Shown here: positions 32,374-45,200 of the stretch, one piece after another
Position numbering within the stretch: position 1 is the stretch's first letter
How the letters are laid out: the number at the start of each line of letters is the position of its first letter
DNA from: Paragordius varius
Lineage: Eukaryota > Nematomorpha
DNA length: 64,000 nt
Direction: 5' to 3'
Assembly (NCBI GenBank): GCA_964247055.1
Contig: OZ176050.1
Location: 12,710,001-12,774,000 of the forward strand
Translations under genes and position numbers: made by a program
The notes under the pieces: generated by a model
Seen by the model: the letters and a program-made list of their open reading frames with translations, nothing else
The model's database searches: none
Told to the model about the DNA's origin: nothing

Positions 32374-32579
32374 TTTTGTAACAATCAGGTCTCCTACAAA
32401 TAATGAGCATATTTACTTTTAATTTTAAGTGATACCACAATTAATCTCATAATCGAATCAATCGCTCGCAATTCTACAAATAATTTTCAGTAATCTTTAT
32501 TTCATTAATGCGTAGACTATTAACAAAAAGGATAATAGCCAGGCGCTCAATAAGCTCGAATGTTTATAAATCTTTATTA

Positions 32580-33308
32580 AGGTTTACTCCTGAAACCGTT
32601 GAATAACAAACGAGATATTTCCACTACATCTTAGACCCACACAACGATAAGTAAGGTTTTTTGACGTACAAACGGTATGTTGAAATATTTTTAAGATATT
32701 TGGCAGATTCGGGATTACAACATGGAGTCAGCCATGATTTTGGGATATCCCGAAGCTATGCTACACGAATAATATCCTATGTAAGCCACTATTGTAGCAG
32801 ACTTCGCCAAAAATGGATCAAATTTCCGATGAATCAGTTGGAAATGGTTTCAGCTGTAAATATATGGGTAGAAAAATACAAAATGCCTTGTGTAGGAATA
32901 AATAACCCAACGAAGGACTTGTGAAATTTTTTAAATCGAAAAAATTATTTTAGTTATAACATTCAAGCTACTGTCGATAGTAATGAATATTTTACTCCTT
33001 TGTAGGTATAATATTGGGGACGGGTACACGATGCCAGAATATTTGAAAATAGTGCCCTTTATAGAAATATGTTGATGTTAAATGGATATGGTTCTCTTTT
33101 AGGTCATAGTAATTATGGTTTGTCGCTAACTATAATCCGACCATTTCGTAATCCTACGAATCTTAGGGAGAAAAATTTTAACAACATCCTTATCGGATGT
33201 TTTATTCTTATTGTTTTATGCACATCCAAACTTAGTATTTTTTCACTTGAATCTATACATTATTTAATAAAAAATACCAATTATATTGAAATTGTTACAT
33301 TCTACTAG
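32580..33308 (+). pseudogene. Harbinger DDE transposase remnant, right arm
   Basis: Frame 32661-32924 carries YVEIFLRYLADSGLQHGVS, ISRSYATRIISYVSHYC (helix-turn-helix) and KYKMPCVGINNPTKD, where intact Harbinger transposases have PC-x-G-x-IDGTHV; the first catalytic Asp region is altered. 32940-33003 reads NYFSYNIQATVDSNEYFT. 33018-33308 reads GRVHDARIFENSALYRN with the second catalytic Asp, then PFRNPTNLREKNFN. Stops and frame changes separate these blocks, so it is inactive. Confidence 0.75.
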
Positions 33309-33329
33309 AAGAGTATTCTAGTTATAATA

Positions 33330-33770
33330 TTTTTCATAAACTAAGAGCTTCGGACTATTAAGATTTCCTGTTTTATGAGAGTTTTGAATTTTCTTCTTTA
33401 AAGTGTACCTGATATTAGTATACATTTTGATAATTTGGTTTAGTGATATATCATAATCCAATTCTTTTTTCACTTCTAACTAAAGCTTATCCCAATTTTC
33501 TTTAACTCGGATTGGATTTGTTTTCTTTTTGGAATACAATATAGGGAGGGTATCTATGAAATATAAATTCTTTAAGCTTTTCTAAAACGTTTATTAACAA
33601 ATTTCTGGCTCTCTCGTTTTGCATGTTTAGATGTAAATCAGGATGTAATAAAAAATGGCGTTTTCAAAATGAAGGGTGAAAATTGGCGGACAATTAAGGA
33701 ATGAACCATAAATATTACGCTTAATCAAAATATTATACAGACCATCGCATTGCCCTGACAGCAAATAAAT
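33330..33770 (-). pseudogene. Harbinger MADF/Myb-like protein, right arm
   Basis: Inverse copy of the left-arm gene. It reads KENWDKL (Trp kept) followed by a stop in the LYLEVKK region, and shares NERARNLLINVL. Interrupted. Confidence 0.55.
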
Positions 33771-34517
33771 TTAAAATATTAGTTAAATCAATTGCATACC
33801 TTCTAAAAAATTTTGGATTTTATTACATGTGTTTTCCAAATATATTTTTTAAATAGGCTTAGTTCACTAAGATGTGTATGAGATTATTCCAATTTCTAAA
33901 ACCTATAAATAATTTGTTATATAAACATCATTTTCTATCCTCCAATTTAAGGAATGCAAAAAGTGGGTATTTTTTATTTCACAAAGTATGCAAATATTAC
34001 GATTTCCATGACTCAAATAAATCTAAAAAATATAATTCCAAAAGAGTGTTCATATTTCTTCTAGAAAACTTTGGATCATGCATATTTTAAGATTTATTTA
34101 TTTTTAACAAGGGCTATGTAAACCCCTTTAGTGTCGTAAGATTGAAGCAACATTACTCAAACCTATTTATTATTTGTTAAATATACTTTCGTTTATATCC
34201 TCCAATTTACAGAATTCAAAAATTCGCAATATTTTTAAAGTTATGCCACTTTGAAATTTTGATAAGTCTACAGGGGCAGACTTATGATGAATATGTGATA
34301 TTTATTTAAAAATGTAAGCATAAGGATTTAAGCATAAGGAAGTAATACTTACCCGAACGTGGGTCGTTAAATTTTAGCTAAGAACTCCAATCATATGTTA
34401 TTTAAAAGTTAATATTCTCCTGGAGAAATACGCAATTGTACATATAACATTAAAATTTGATATCTAATGATGGAAAAAATCTTGTGTTCCCTTCATTTAG
34501 TTTCAATTAAGGTTTTT

Positions 34518-35087
34518 TTAACACTTCGATTCAAAATGGGGTATCTAAATGCCCCAGACTAACTTTGAGTGAGGATTTTTAAAAACTACTGAATACGGTT
34601 TCAATTTAAATTTATGGTACTATCCTAATACAAATTATACAAATATGCCAAAATATCTAAATAAAATTTTGTTTTGAAAAGAAAGTCAAACTATTTCGAC
34701 GCCATTTTTATTTTACAAAATTTTTGCAAATATCGTCATTTAATTTTAAGGGTTAAATAAAAGCTAATTTTTTATTTAAATTACATCTAACATTGATTGA
34801 AATAGAAAAAGCGGTTTATTTTGCATAATTTTTCAATTTTACCATTGCACACATATCACGTTGACTAAATTTTTACCTTTCGGTTTTAGCTTAAAATAAG
34901 TAATATCAAGTATTTTTGAATAAATTTTTTTATATATTTCGGTTTATTAATGTTATATTAGTGCCAAAATTTTCCATGGTTTTGATTCCTTCCATATTTT
35001 TTAGAGAATTTAATTTTAAACAGGCCAGGGGTATATAACTACCCCAATTTGAATCGAATGACTAAAATGAATGTAATCAAATGTTAA
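34518..35087 (+). mobile_element. piggyBac-type MITE family H copy 4
   Basis: TTAA-CACTTCGATTCAAAAT at the left. The right end is worn (AATCAAATG-TTAA). The inner blocks TTCGACGCCATTTTTATTTT and ATCACGTTGACTAAATTT match the other copies. Confidence 0.75.
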
Positions 35088-35534
35088 TAAAAGTAAAGCT
35101 ATAATACTATTTGTTAACCTTAATAATGTATTAATTTAATTTAGCAATAAAATTAGTATTTGAACTGAAACCGTTTTAGAAAATATGAATATATAAAAAA
35201 AACTCATGTAATAAAATATTTAAATCAGGTATATCCTTTACGGTATCAAATTTTATTAGCAATATTAAATAAAAAATTTTTGGTATATAGGTAAAAAAAT
35301 GTTTGATTACCACAATATTTAATATAAAAATATTAAAGGGGAAGGGGGGACTTTATGAAAGTCTATGTACAATGTAGATTTTTTTTCACATGCTAAAATT
35401 AAGTTTATAAATGGATTGATTATACTAATGTAAAAATCTGATATGATAACATCTCTCTTTCTGTTTCTCTATGATGTCCCTTACAAAAAATAAAAGATTT
35501 TATCTTTTGGAAAATTTTACCAACTTTCTTTTTA
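35088..35534. other. AT-rich intergenic stretch
   Basis: No gene or repeat recognised. A G-run near 35338-35350 is the only compositional oddity. Confidence 0.4.
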
Positions 35535-35702
35535 CAGTGGCGTATGGCATAAAACAATATTAGTCCATAAAAGAATAAAAAAATGTTCATTTTAAAAAAA
35601 CAAACCTAGTTGTACATATATCCATAATGTCCCCTTGTTAATTTTTAAAAATACATTTTTTTTATTCTTTTATGGACTAATATTGTATGCCATACGCTAC
35701 TG
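35535..35702. mobile_element. MITE family A copy 5
   Basis: CAGTGGCGTATGGCATAAAA with AGTCCATAAAAGAATAAAA at the left. TTTATTCTTTTATGGACT and GCCATACGCTACTG-TA at the right. Confidence 0.85.
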
Positions 35703-36376
35703 TATACATAATCAAAAACTACTTGTGATTTTCGTAAATTGTTTTTTGTTTAAATTTGCTGTCCTTGGACAATATAAGATAAAAATAAATTAATTTTAAC
35801 CCCTAAATATTACACCGTGCATATGTTTTGATTGCAAAAATGTTCTAAATATATATATTTAAAATTGGTTTAATGTTTTCAAAAATTACCCCAATCAAAT
35901 TAAGCTTTTACATATTGATATTATTGACCCCATGATTGATTGCCATTTGCAGATTAAGCAAGATTTTATAATATATTACCAATATTTTGTATTTTTGCAT
36001 TAAAAAATAATTTTCCAAAAAAACTTTATCGATCGTTTTTTAGTTTTGTGTTCAACACAGGCGCTTAAAAAGTAATGTTGAATTTTTCTTATCATTATTA
36101 TGTCCATTCTATTTGTGCATTACAGCCTTTTTAAGGTTAATGGGAAGTAAGTAATTAGAGACAAAATTTTGCAAGTTAATGGCTAACCAAAGGCGATAAT
36201 TAAAAATTATTAATCTACTCTGGTATATAAATTAAATTAATCAACCTTTTATTTGCTTTGAGTTTGTTATAGGATATTATGCACAAACTTAATTAATCAC
36301 AGTTTTAACACCACCGTTAATTCTGGCAATAAGCAATAATTGTTGAAAGCATTTTATCGCACAAATATTTACACAT
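35703..36376. other. AT-rich intergenic stretch
   Basis: No coding frame, repeat family or hairpin recognised. Confidence 0.4.
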
Positions 36377-36657
36377 CAGTGGTGTCTCCAACATAAATGG
36401 CTTCGCGGGCCGCATTCGGAAAATATATGTGTGCATTAAGAAATATTTTATTAGATTTTAGACATAAGACTATCAAAAAAACTACTTATTTCAACATTTT
36501 CTTGGTAGTTCATTGCTGCCGAAATTTGGAAAAGTTAATTTATAAAGTATGTTTAAGAAAATATTTTTTTGTCTTGGAATTCAAAAAATTTTGCATATGA
36601 AATATTTCGCGGGTCCCAGAAATATTTTGGAGGGCCCCACATGTTGAAAACTCCTGA
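36377..36657. mobile_element. hAT-like MITE copy 3
   Basis: CAGTGGTGTCTCCAACATAA, then GGCTTCGCGGGCCGC at the left. Right end GGGCCCCACATGTTG and ACTCCTG. The interior (GACATAAGACTAT, AAATTTTGCATATGAAAT) matches the element nested at about 11741-12013. Confidence 0.65.
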
Positions 36658-36781
36658 TCTAAACTTACTACAACAATTTTTAAAAAAATGGATTACCACC
36701 AAAACTTTTACCATATACACGTTTTTTTCAGACAAAATTTAGGCTTTATCTTTTTTAATTGCTTTATTTCTGGATATCTAA

Positions 36782-36970
36782 AGTATGAGTAAGTATATAT
36801 TGCTAGAAAGTTATTAATTATTGCCAAATAGCATATGCATCAAAGAGGATTATTATTGGCTAATAATAGTAAACAGTGAAAAAATAACTATAAGCCAATA
36901 ATACTTCCCTTTGTTGCATATGCTATTTGGCAAAGATTAACTTTCTAGCAATGTTTACTTACTCATACTG
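36782..36970. mobile_element. MITE family F copy 2 (best preserved)
   Basis: AGTATGAGTAAGTATATATT at the left mirrors CAATGTTTACTTACTCATAC at the right, ending TG-TA. The arms run about 75 bp through TTGCCAAATAGCATATGC and its inverse. Confidence 0.85.
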
Positions 36971-37302
36971 TATTTCTTTCCAAATCTCGTTTTAAAATGA
37001 TGGTAGTTAATATAAGTGTTTGCGCTGTAAGTCTTTTACGATCAGGGTTGGTTAGGTTTGACTGGTCCTGAATGCATTTATGACAGTGACTCTGACCATA
37101 TAATAATCAGATATGGTAATATTTAGATTAAACAATTAATACTGATGTAAAAAGAAAGTTTGTTGCAGATGTTTTAACAAGAAAAAGTTTCTTTAGTATA
37201 TTTATTAATGTTACTTTCACTTTAAATTCAGTCCTTAAATGTTTAAATGTGCCCTTGAACCCTTTATATTAATCTTGTGCTTCGCAGTAAGCCTATAGCA
37301 TT

Positions 37303-37567
37303 TAAATATCTTTACAATTCAAATTTACCCTCGAACAATTCAAAACCCTAAATATAAATTATGTGAATTTGGGCTAATATAACTCATCATTCATATATAA
37401 TATATCTATGACATAGTTTAATATTTTTTCAGTATTATATTAATTTTAAACGAAATTTTATTGTTTTAAAATTTAAAAAATTTAGGTAATATGTTTTTGA
37501 TTTATTTTAGGGTGATTATGTTTGAGTTTTATTTTGAATTGTCCAAGTACTCGAACTGTAAATGGTA
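37303..37567. mobile_element. MITE family D copy 6
   Basis: TTACAATTCAAATTTACCCT and CGAACAATTCAAAACCC at the left. AGGGTGATTATG and GAACTGTAAATGGTATA at the right. The right repeats are worn. Confidence 0.65.
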
Positions 37568-37720
37568 TAGTTGATTTTTCTTTTTTACATAACAAAGAAC
37601 TATTGGATTGGTTATATGAATCGTTTAAATTGCTTATGCACCTTTTATAGTGATGGTAAACAAATTCTTTTTCCTAGTAACAATTTAAACCCAATAATAT
37701 GGTCTACAATATTCTCTTCG

Positions 37721-38268
37721 TTAACACTTCGATTCAAATTGAGGTATCTAAATACCCCTGACTAAATTTTAACTAAGTACTGAAAGAAACGGTTTTAATT
37801 TAAATTTATGCTTCTATCCTAATAAAGTATATAAGTTAGCTAAAATATGTTAAAATTTCGTATCAAAAAAAGTTCCATGTCAAACTACTTCGACGCCATT
37901 TTTATTTTGCAAATTTTTTGCCAAATATCGTGTTCATTTATTTTTTGGTAAAATTAAGGCTAATTTTTATTAAATCAATATTTAACATTGATATAAATAG
38001 AAAAAGTGGTTGATTTTGTATTTTTCAATTTAGCCAATGCACACATGTTACGTTGACTAAATTTTTATCTTTGGGATTCATCTTAAAAAAAGTAATATCA
38101 AGTATTTTTAAAAAAAGTTTTTTATATATTCCGGTTTATTAATGTTATTAAGTGCAAACTTTGCCATGGTTAATTTTTAAATTATATGATTTTAAACAGG
38201 CCTGTGGTATTTAATTACCCCAATTTTAATCGAAGGACTCAAATGAATGTGTTGTATCCAAGTATTAA
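37721..38268 (+). mobile_element. piggyBac-type MITE family H copy 5
   Basis: TTAA-CACTTCGATTCAAATT at the left and GTATCCAAGTA-TTAA at the right. Inner blocks CTACTTCGACGCCATTTTT and CATGTTACGTTGACTAAAT. Confidence 0.8.
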
Positions 38269-39152
38269 TTCAAATAATTAAATATATTTTTTATCAATTA
38301 AAATTTATATTGCAAAAATATTAGAAGGACACACACGCACATATGAAATATAAATTTTTTTTTGATTTTATAGCTAACACATGTTATACGAAAAATATAA
38401 AATATGATATATTTTTTAAATTTAGATACGAATTAAAAAACGACAAACTACTTAATCGAAAAAGCAGCCACATTATTTTAAACCTATCCACTACAATACA
38501 GTTATTCTAAGTCAATTGAATTCTCCGAAGGATCTCAATTAAAACATTATTCCCCCCTAAATATCCAAATACTAAACAAACATGACTCATCAATACAAAC
38601 TCGTGTATATATATATCCATAAATATTTTTAATCTGACGCGAGATTAAAGGAAAAAACTTTTGAAAAAATCATCAAAAGGGTCAATAATTTATTCATCTC
38701 TTGTTTTTTAGTTTTTGTGTTTTGGGACAAAGGAAATACACAAAACAACAATAAGATAATAACATTTTTTACCATTACACATTTATATAATCTTTGTCAC
38801 CAAAAACGCCACCACGGATATACATTAGCCCTATTCTTTTATTTTACAACCATTATTTTTCCCTAGTTTGAAAAAAAAACTTTCAAAAGAGTTAATTATG
38901 TCAAAATCTTTAATATCTGTTAGTACACTTAAAATGACAACCTATTCATCATTTTGGTTTTTAGAAAACACCATATTTTGCTAAAATAAGTATAGTTAAT
39001 AATTTTGCTGAGATTTGATAAAATGGAAATTTTACCCCATATATCCGTATTATGTTATTCTCATTTATTCCGCTTATTATTGCCATATTTGACGCCACCA
39101 GCCTTATTATACTAATTGTTAAAAATTGGTGAAACAATCACTTGCGAAAACA
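38269..39152. other. Upstream region of the neuroglian-like gene
   Basis: AT-rich with no repeat family recognised. It should contain the promoter and 5' UTR of the gene starting at 39153, but no core element stands out enough to call. Confidence 0.35.
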
Positions 39153-39252
39153 ATGTTGTATCAGACAATAAAAACGGCAAACCTATCACAAAAATATTTC
39201 CTTCTCACATTCATAGCTCTATGCTTTATTCAAATACCATGGACATATTCAA
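39153..39252 (+). CDS. Signal-peptide exon of the neuroglian-like gene
   Basis: ATG at 39153 begins MLYQTIKTANLSQKYF, then the hydrophobic LLTFIALCFIQIPWTYS and a perfect donor A|gtaagat, phase 1. The next exon at 45052 supplies TT to complete Ile, giving ...YS-I-TSPPSFIKEPP, the usual start of neuroglian Ig1. No other in-phase candidate was found in the 5.8 kb between them. Confidence 0.75.
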
Positions 39253-42200
39253 GTAAGATTTTAAAATTATAATATAAAAATGACTCTTAAGCGACTTTAG
39301 GGTTTAGATAGACATTTTTACCATTATATATATATATATATATATTATATATATGAAATGGTTAATAAAGGATGTAATGAGTGGGTCTTTTTTAAATTTA
39401 AACACTTTCAAAAAGTGTGCATGTTATCTAAAAATAGCGCATACATTTTTGCATATGTTTTTTTAAACTTATCCTTTTTTTAAAGCTTGTTTGTATGCAT
39501 ATAGTAAACAAAGCAGTACCAATTTGTTTATTATCATTTAACTTATGTAATGTGCTAATTCACGCTTATTTATTCCACCAATAATAATCATTATTCATTT
39601 TTGACGGCATTCCGCGTTAAAAACAACATTTATATTTATGCCAATATAAAAACTTAAACTTTTTAACAGAGGAAGGGTAAAATCATTGGTTAGCATTATC
39701 AGTATTTTACCTCGCCAATTTTTTATATTCTTCACAATATCCATTTATCTACCTAACTATTCATATTTTTACTACATGCTTTATGTACAACATAAATGTT
39801 AAAATATCATTCATTACAATCCCTCGAGCATTATTTTGCATTCATTTTTTTTTGTTTTTATACTTACAAAAATGCTGCTTGCTAGGCTAATATACATTAT
39901 TTTTATTTACATTGTCTGTTTGTTGTGTTAGGCAGCATATATGAAATGATATACGATATTTACGGTTTTTTATAAATATAAATTCTATTATATGCTCTTA
40001 AACTCATTGTATCATCACCCTTAGTTCGCCTCTCGTATGATTTTCATAAAAAATTCACTGTACATGCATTTTTCAAAATTGTTAACTAATTACTGATTTG
40101 TTTGGCGAAAAAACTTGCCTTCAAAAATGCATAAATTTTGAACTTAGCCAATCAATATATACAGTGTGGTCTGAGCAGATCATATCTGCATGGATCCCCA
40201 TTTAAACCATTCAAATTTGGCTGATGAGAGCCATGGATTAATTGAAAATCTCCAAAACGACGATAAGAATCAAAGTATTGCTGGAAATCATAGCCATATT
40301 CTATACAAATCTGATTCATACACACAACAAAATAATGGTATCAAAGTTAATTTTACTGCTAAAGATAAAAAATCCAATAATTATTCACCCAATAATGGGC
40401 ATCGTTTTCACTTTCGGAACCCCTTTAAAAAGCGTATATTACGACGCCCAACAACACAACTGAAGAAAACTCTTCAACACAATGCCAAATATCAACCCGT
40501 TCAAAACTCAAAGGTTATCATCCATCATAAAACGACATTGCCAACTATTGAACGTAAAAAGCTACCACATAAGTATTGTTACTCCTTGCCTTCGCTTCAT
40601 TCCTCCTACTTTGTCAATAATACCCACATCCCGAGTTTCGATAATTTTGGAGGTTCATTTTATTTACCCATAAGGGAGGAAAAAACACGTAACTTTGCTG
40701 CCAGTCTTGATTTCTTGAGGTTAGCTTTGCTTAAAATTCTCGGTTTTTGTATTCCATACTGCCAAAACTTGTATGAAGAAAAACTTGAATCTGTCTCAAG
40801 TAGCAGTTCGGAAGAATCTTTTATCCAAACAAAACCGGAAAAAGGAAAAACAGGTGATCAGCAGGTTGAGGCAGACGATGATGAATCCTCGATTGATATA
40901 ACTAAACCACCCAAGGATACATGTTTTGATGTACGCGATAAAGCCTTGTGTCTTTCCATATTTGCCATAGTTTGCATTTTACTCCAGCTCCCCATTTTCG
41001 TCTACAAAGTGGGTATTCATAATGCCAACACCGTCAACTCGTCTTTAAACCTATCGACAACAAATAATATTTCTTTTCCTTATAAAAATTATTCGATACT
41101 ACCCATTTGGGCATTTCAAAATCAAACCAAAAATTTTCTGCCACATAACAATAATGTATCATTTAGTTCGGCTTTTAACCCAACCAAATTCCTTAATGCG
41201 AAATCCACGTGAATAAAGCTATTGTGTAGGGGATGATGTTTTCTTTCATGGATTCATTTTTTTGTCAAAACTGTGATAAAGTTTTCGAAAACAAAATATC
41301 GTTTTTTGAAACAAAGTTTCATGTCTCTTCATTCACGAATATTAAAGTGTGGACGACATGGACACCTGCTGTGAAGAATCAATGGCCCCTAAGCCTATTT
41401 TAGCATTTTGACTTTTAAAATTGATTATCTTTACTTAATTATTATGCAAAAAAGATTGTAAAAACCATATATTAACAATTTGAAAACGCACAAAAATATC
41501 GCCACCCTATTTAAAAATCTCATCACCTCTTATTTTTTTGTTCTATCTTTCACTTATTAGTAATTTTATATTTTAATCATTCATAACTTAAGCACACACA
41601 CACCTAAATATTTGCTCACAATCTTCAAAGTCATGCCTTTTTTTATTATTCACATTATATTTACGTTATTACATTTTCTTGTCATATTACTATTAGTCAA
41701 AAACGAAATGCTGCATTCTCCTATTATTATTATTAGAATAGTTTTTAGACAATAAATGTACAGGTATTAAACATAATTACCCTTACGGGTCTTTTTATTA
41801 ATGAATAGAGAAGTTCTGAATTTATAAGGGCTCCAAATCATTAGTGGTTAACATAAATGGCTTCGTGGATTACATTTTCAGCTCAAAAAATGGCGGGCCG
41901 CATAAAAGATAACCAATGGACATTAATAGATATTTTAGTATATCTACAACATGGGACTTTAAAAAATTACGAAAACCTATATGTCTTCTAATTATTTAAT
42001 TTCATTGATTCGGTTTGAAAAAATAGACAAGATTTGCCTACATTTTTAAACATCAATAAGTTTAATTATTTGTTACAAAAAATGAGAATCTAATTATTTT
42101 TACTAATTTCGTCTATAAATTTGAATGATTATTTTGACCTTAAAAAACTCTTATTTTAAATAATGATATATATTTTTATTTTACTTGATTTTAAATTATT

Positions 42201-45200
42201 AACTGATATATTTGTTTTTTTTTTTCAAGTTTTTTCGCGGGTCATAATAATGTTACTCGGAACCTCTGCTTTGAATTTTTTGTCCGCCAATTATACAAGG
42301 CTATAAAATTGAATGTTGTTTTTTTAATTAAAGATAAAACAAAATGCGCTTAGGTATTTAAACTTTAAATTCTCTCAGAAATGAATTATATTCGATTCAA
42401 TTTTACCTTTTCTTCTTTTTATACGCTTTACAATTAATTTTTATATTAATAATGTTTTTACTTTTGATTTTTACTGCATTTGGCCAAGACATGTTCTTTT
42501 ATATCAGGGGCCAAAAACCTACGAAACTTTATGTGCGGCCCTCGAAAAATTTAGAAATTTAAAATTTACAGATATCACAAAATCTAAGGTTGTATTGTTT
42601 CTCAAACACAATTTTTTTGAATAAGTTTTTCCGATATGCAAAATTTATTATAAAAATTTGTTATATCGTGTTTGCATTTTACATTATATTTTACATTAAA
42701 TTATTTATGAAAGCCCTTATATATTATAATGCGGCCCGCGGCGAAGCCATTTGTGTCGGACATCCCAGCTATAAACACTCATTAATTAATTATTTATAAA
42801 ATGGATTTCAAATCTGTTTTCAAGTCTAAAAGATAGATTTTTAATTAATATGTTTGAAAAACTGCGCTTTGTAAAATTATAAGGCTCGTTATTAGTAAAT
42901 AGAGTGTAGGTAAATATACATAAAATTTTCATTAAATATTGCCAGGATAGCATCATATACAAGATCATTATCTTTGATTAAGAGCAGTAAAAATTAAAAA
43001 ATAAATTTTAAGCCAATACTGTTTCTATTTGTTCTATATGCTATTTAGCAATAATTAATGAAAGACTGACAATATATATATATATACTTAGCCAAATTCA
43101 AATTATAAATAATAAAACTGACATCTGCAATCACGCGATGAAACAATATTCTGCAAACATATTCATAAGAGGCGAGCACCTATTTTTATATGCATTAACA
43201 AAAAATCAGACTTTAGAGTTCTAATATTTTCAATAAATATTTTAAAACTGTTAAATAGTGATAATGTCACCCAAAAAATTTAACTATACTAAATTGTATT
43301 TATCTAAGGATATACAGTCAAAAATCACGTTTTAAAACATAGGACATTAATTTTTCAAAATGAAATATATTTAAAAAGACAAAGGTCCTGCCCAGTTATA
43401 GTAATATTCTAATGTTAAACAATGCTTTAGTATTTTTATCAATTATTTTGGTAGTTCGTTTAAGGTATTGCTAAATTATTATAAAAAACTCCAGCATTTG
43501 TTGTTAAAAAATCCATTTTAGAGGTTCTGTGAGTATAATGTTTGAATCGCTCAATATTTATAAATTATATAGAGTATCGATAATTAGATTTTAGTTTAAA
43601 AATTAATACTACCATTCAATTTATATCTAAACTTTAATATATGTAGTTGCCTATAACACTAGACAACAAATTTTAACTTTTTTAACTGCCATTCTTGTGA
43701 ATTTAAAATTTATTTCATTAAAGTACATAATTAGTATATCTGCAACGAAATTTGGTCCTACATGAAAGAATTTTTTTATATTAGAGTTTATCGATAATTT
43801 TTGGCCCCGATTTAACGTTAAACTCGAAATTTCATAAATTTAAAGTTTTAGATATGAAGCCATGTATTTTATATCATTCGAAAGAGCGCAAAAAACTGTT
43901 TTAAATGGTAGTAAGACATTTAAATCAATCGGATGTAAAAGTTATTAGGATTTAAATGGTCGAAATTTTTAATCCTTAAATAAGTCAAGAATTTTCACAG
44001 ACAAATTAATTTGAAAATCATTTAAATTATATTAATATTAATATTAGGGTTATATTAGTATTTAATTTAAAAAAAATGTTTGGAAAAGCTTTTGGTTTGC
44101 TTTTTTAATAAAAATTATTATTATCATAAATAGTTTACCTAGTGGATACTAAAATGCATAGTTGTAACTGTAAATTTATTACATAATGGCAATAAAAGAT
44201 CAAAAATACCTTAAACTTTGTTTTTACCTTTAAATTTTCGAAATTATCAGCCTTGTAAAGAAAATATATTAATATTGATGAGATGGTAATTTTTAAAAAA
44301 CAAAAAACTTAAAAATGGCTGTTTTGAGTGACATAAAAGCAATAAAAAATGTTTTAATAAAAAAAAACTTTCTTGTGTTATCTTTTTTGGACATTCTTCA
44401 CCATCTAAACAAAGTTTGAGCTATTTTCATCCATTAGTTTTAAAAATATAACAATTAAAAAAATGCTCTCGCTTCGCGTGTTTGTCGCTCTTTGTGTCCA
44501 ATATTAACTGTCGATGTAATACATATTAGTATACATTTAATAGAGTTTTTAATACTCTTTCGAATGATATATTACAAATGGGCATTACTTGTATATTTTC
44601 AAAGAAAAACATTTTTTAGTAAAATTTTGATAAAGAGGGCGCATAATCTAAAAAATCAAATTATACAAAATTCTTCCAACGAGTTATAATTTTATTTCAG
44701 ATTTACTGTTAAAATGATATTAAATATCAAAAAATGCAAAAAACTCGAGTGGCAGAAAAATTTGTTGTCTAGTGTAATACAATATGCATTTTAATCGTTC
44801 CTTATTACACACTATAGTAGGGCAATTTGCAACACAGTAGTGTATGGAAAAAACTACAAAATGTTTTTTTCCATACACTACTGTGTTGCAAACCATTAAA
44901 ATGCATACTGTATTTTATATAACGATTTAATTCATTACAATGATATCTAATATGTGGTTACCAATATTAAACAAATATAGACATATCAAAATTTATTTCT
45001 ATTGCATATTTATATTTGATTATTTCTCTTTTAATATACTTTATATTTTAGTTACATCACCACCGAGTTTTATCAAAGAGCCACCCCATGAATTAATATA
45101 CGATAGCCGAATCCTGGTAACGTTAGAGTGTGTTGCTGAAGGCGAACCGGAACCCAAGTATACTACTATTTCATATTCAAATCTCCCCTTTTCCGCAATT

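Larger units (their letters stand above)
30425..34376. mobile_element. Harbinger-type DNA transposon palindrome (two inverted copies)
   Basis: Two arms of about 1.8 kb (30425-32233 and 32547-34376) are inverse copies with only scattered differences, around a spacer of about 310 bp. Each arm carries two convergent genes: a MADF/Myb-like DNA-binding protein in the outer half and a DDE transposase in the inner half, the gene pair typical of PIF/Harbinger elements. Both genes are interrupted in both arms. A terminal inverted repeat of the original element and its 3-bp target duplication were not identified. The palindrome may come from inverted duplication of one inserted copy or from two insertions. 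Confidence 0.8.

Noticed and set aside
44492-44689. 65-codon frame inside the CACTA-type element as a transposase piece
   Set aside because: No similarity to CACTA transposases that I can see, and too short.
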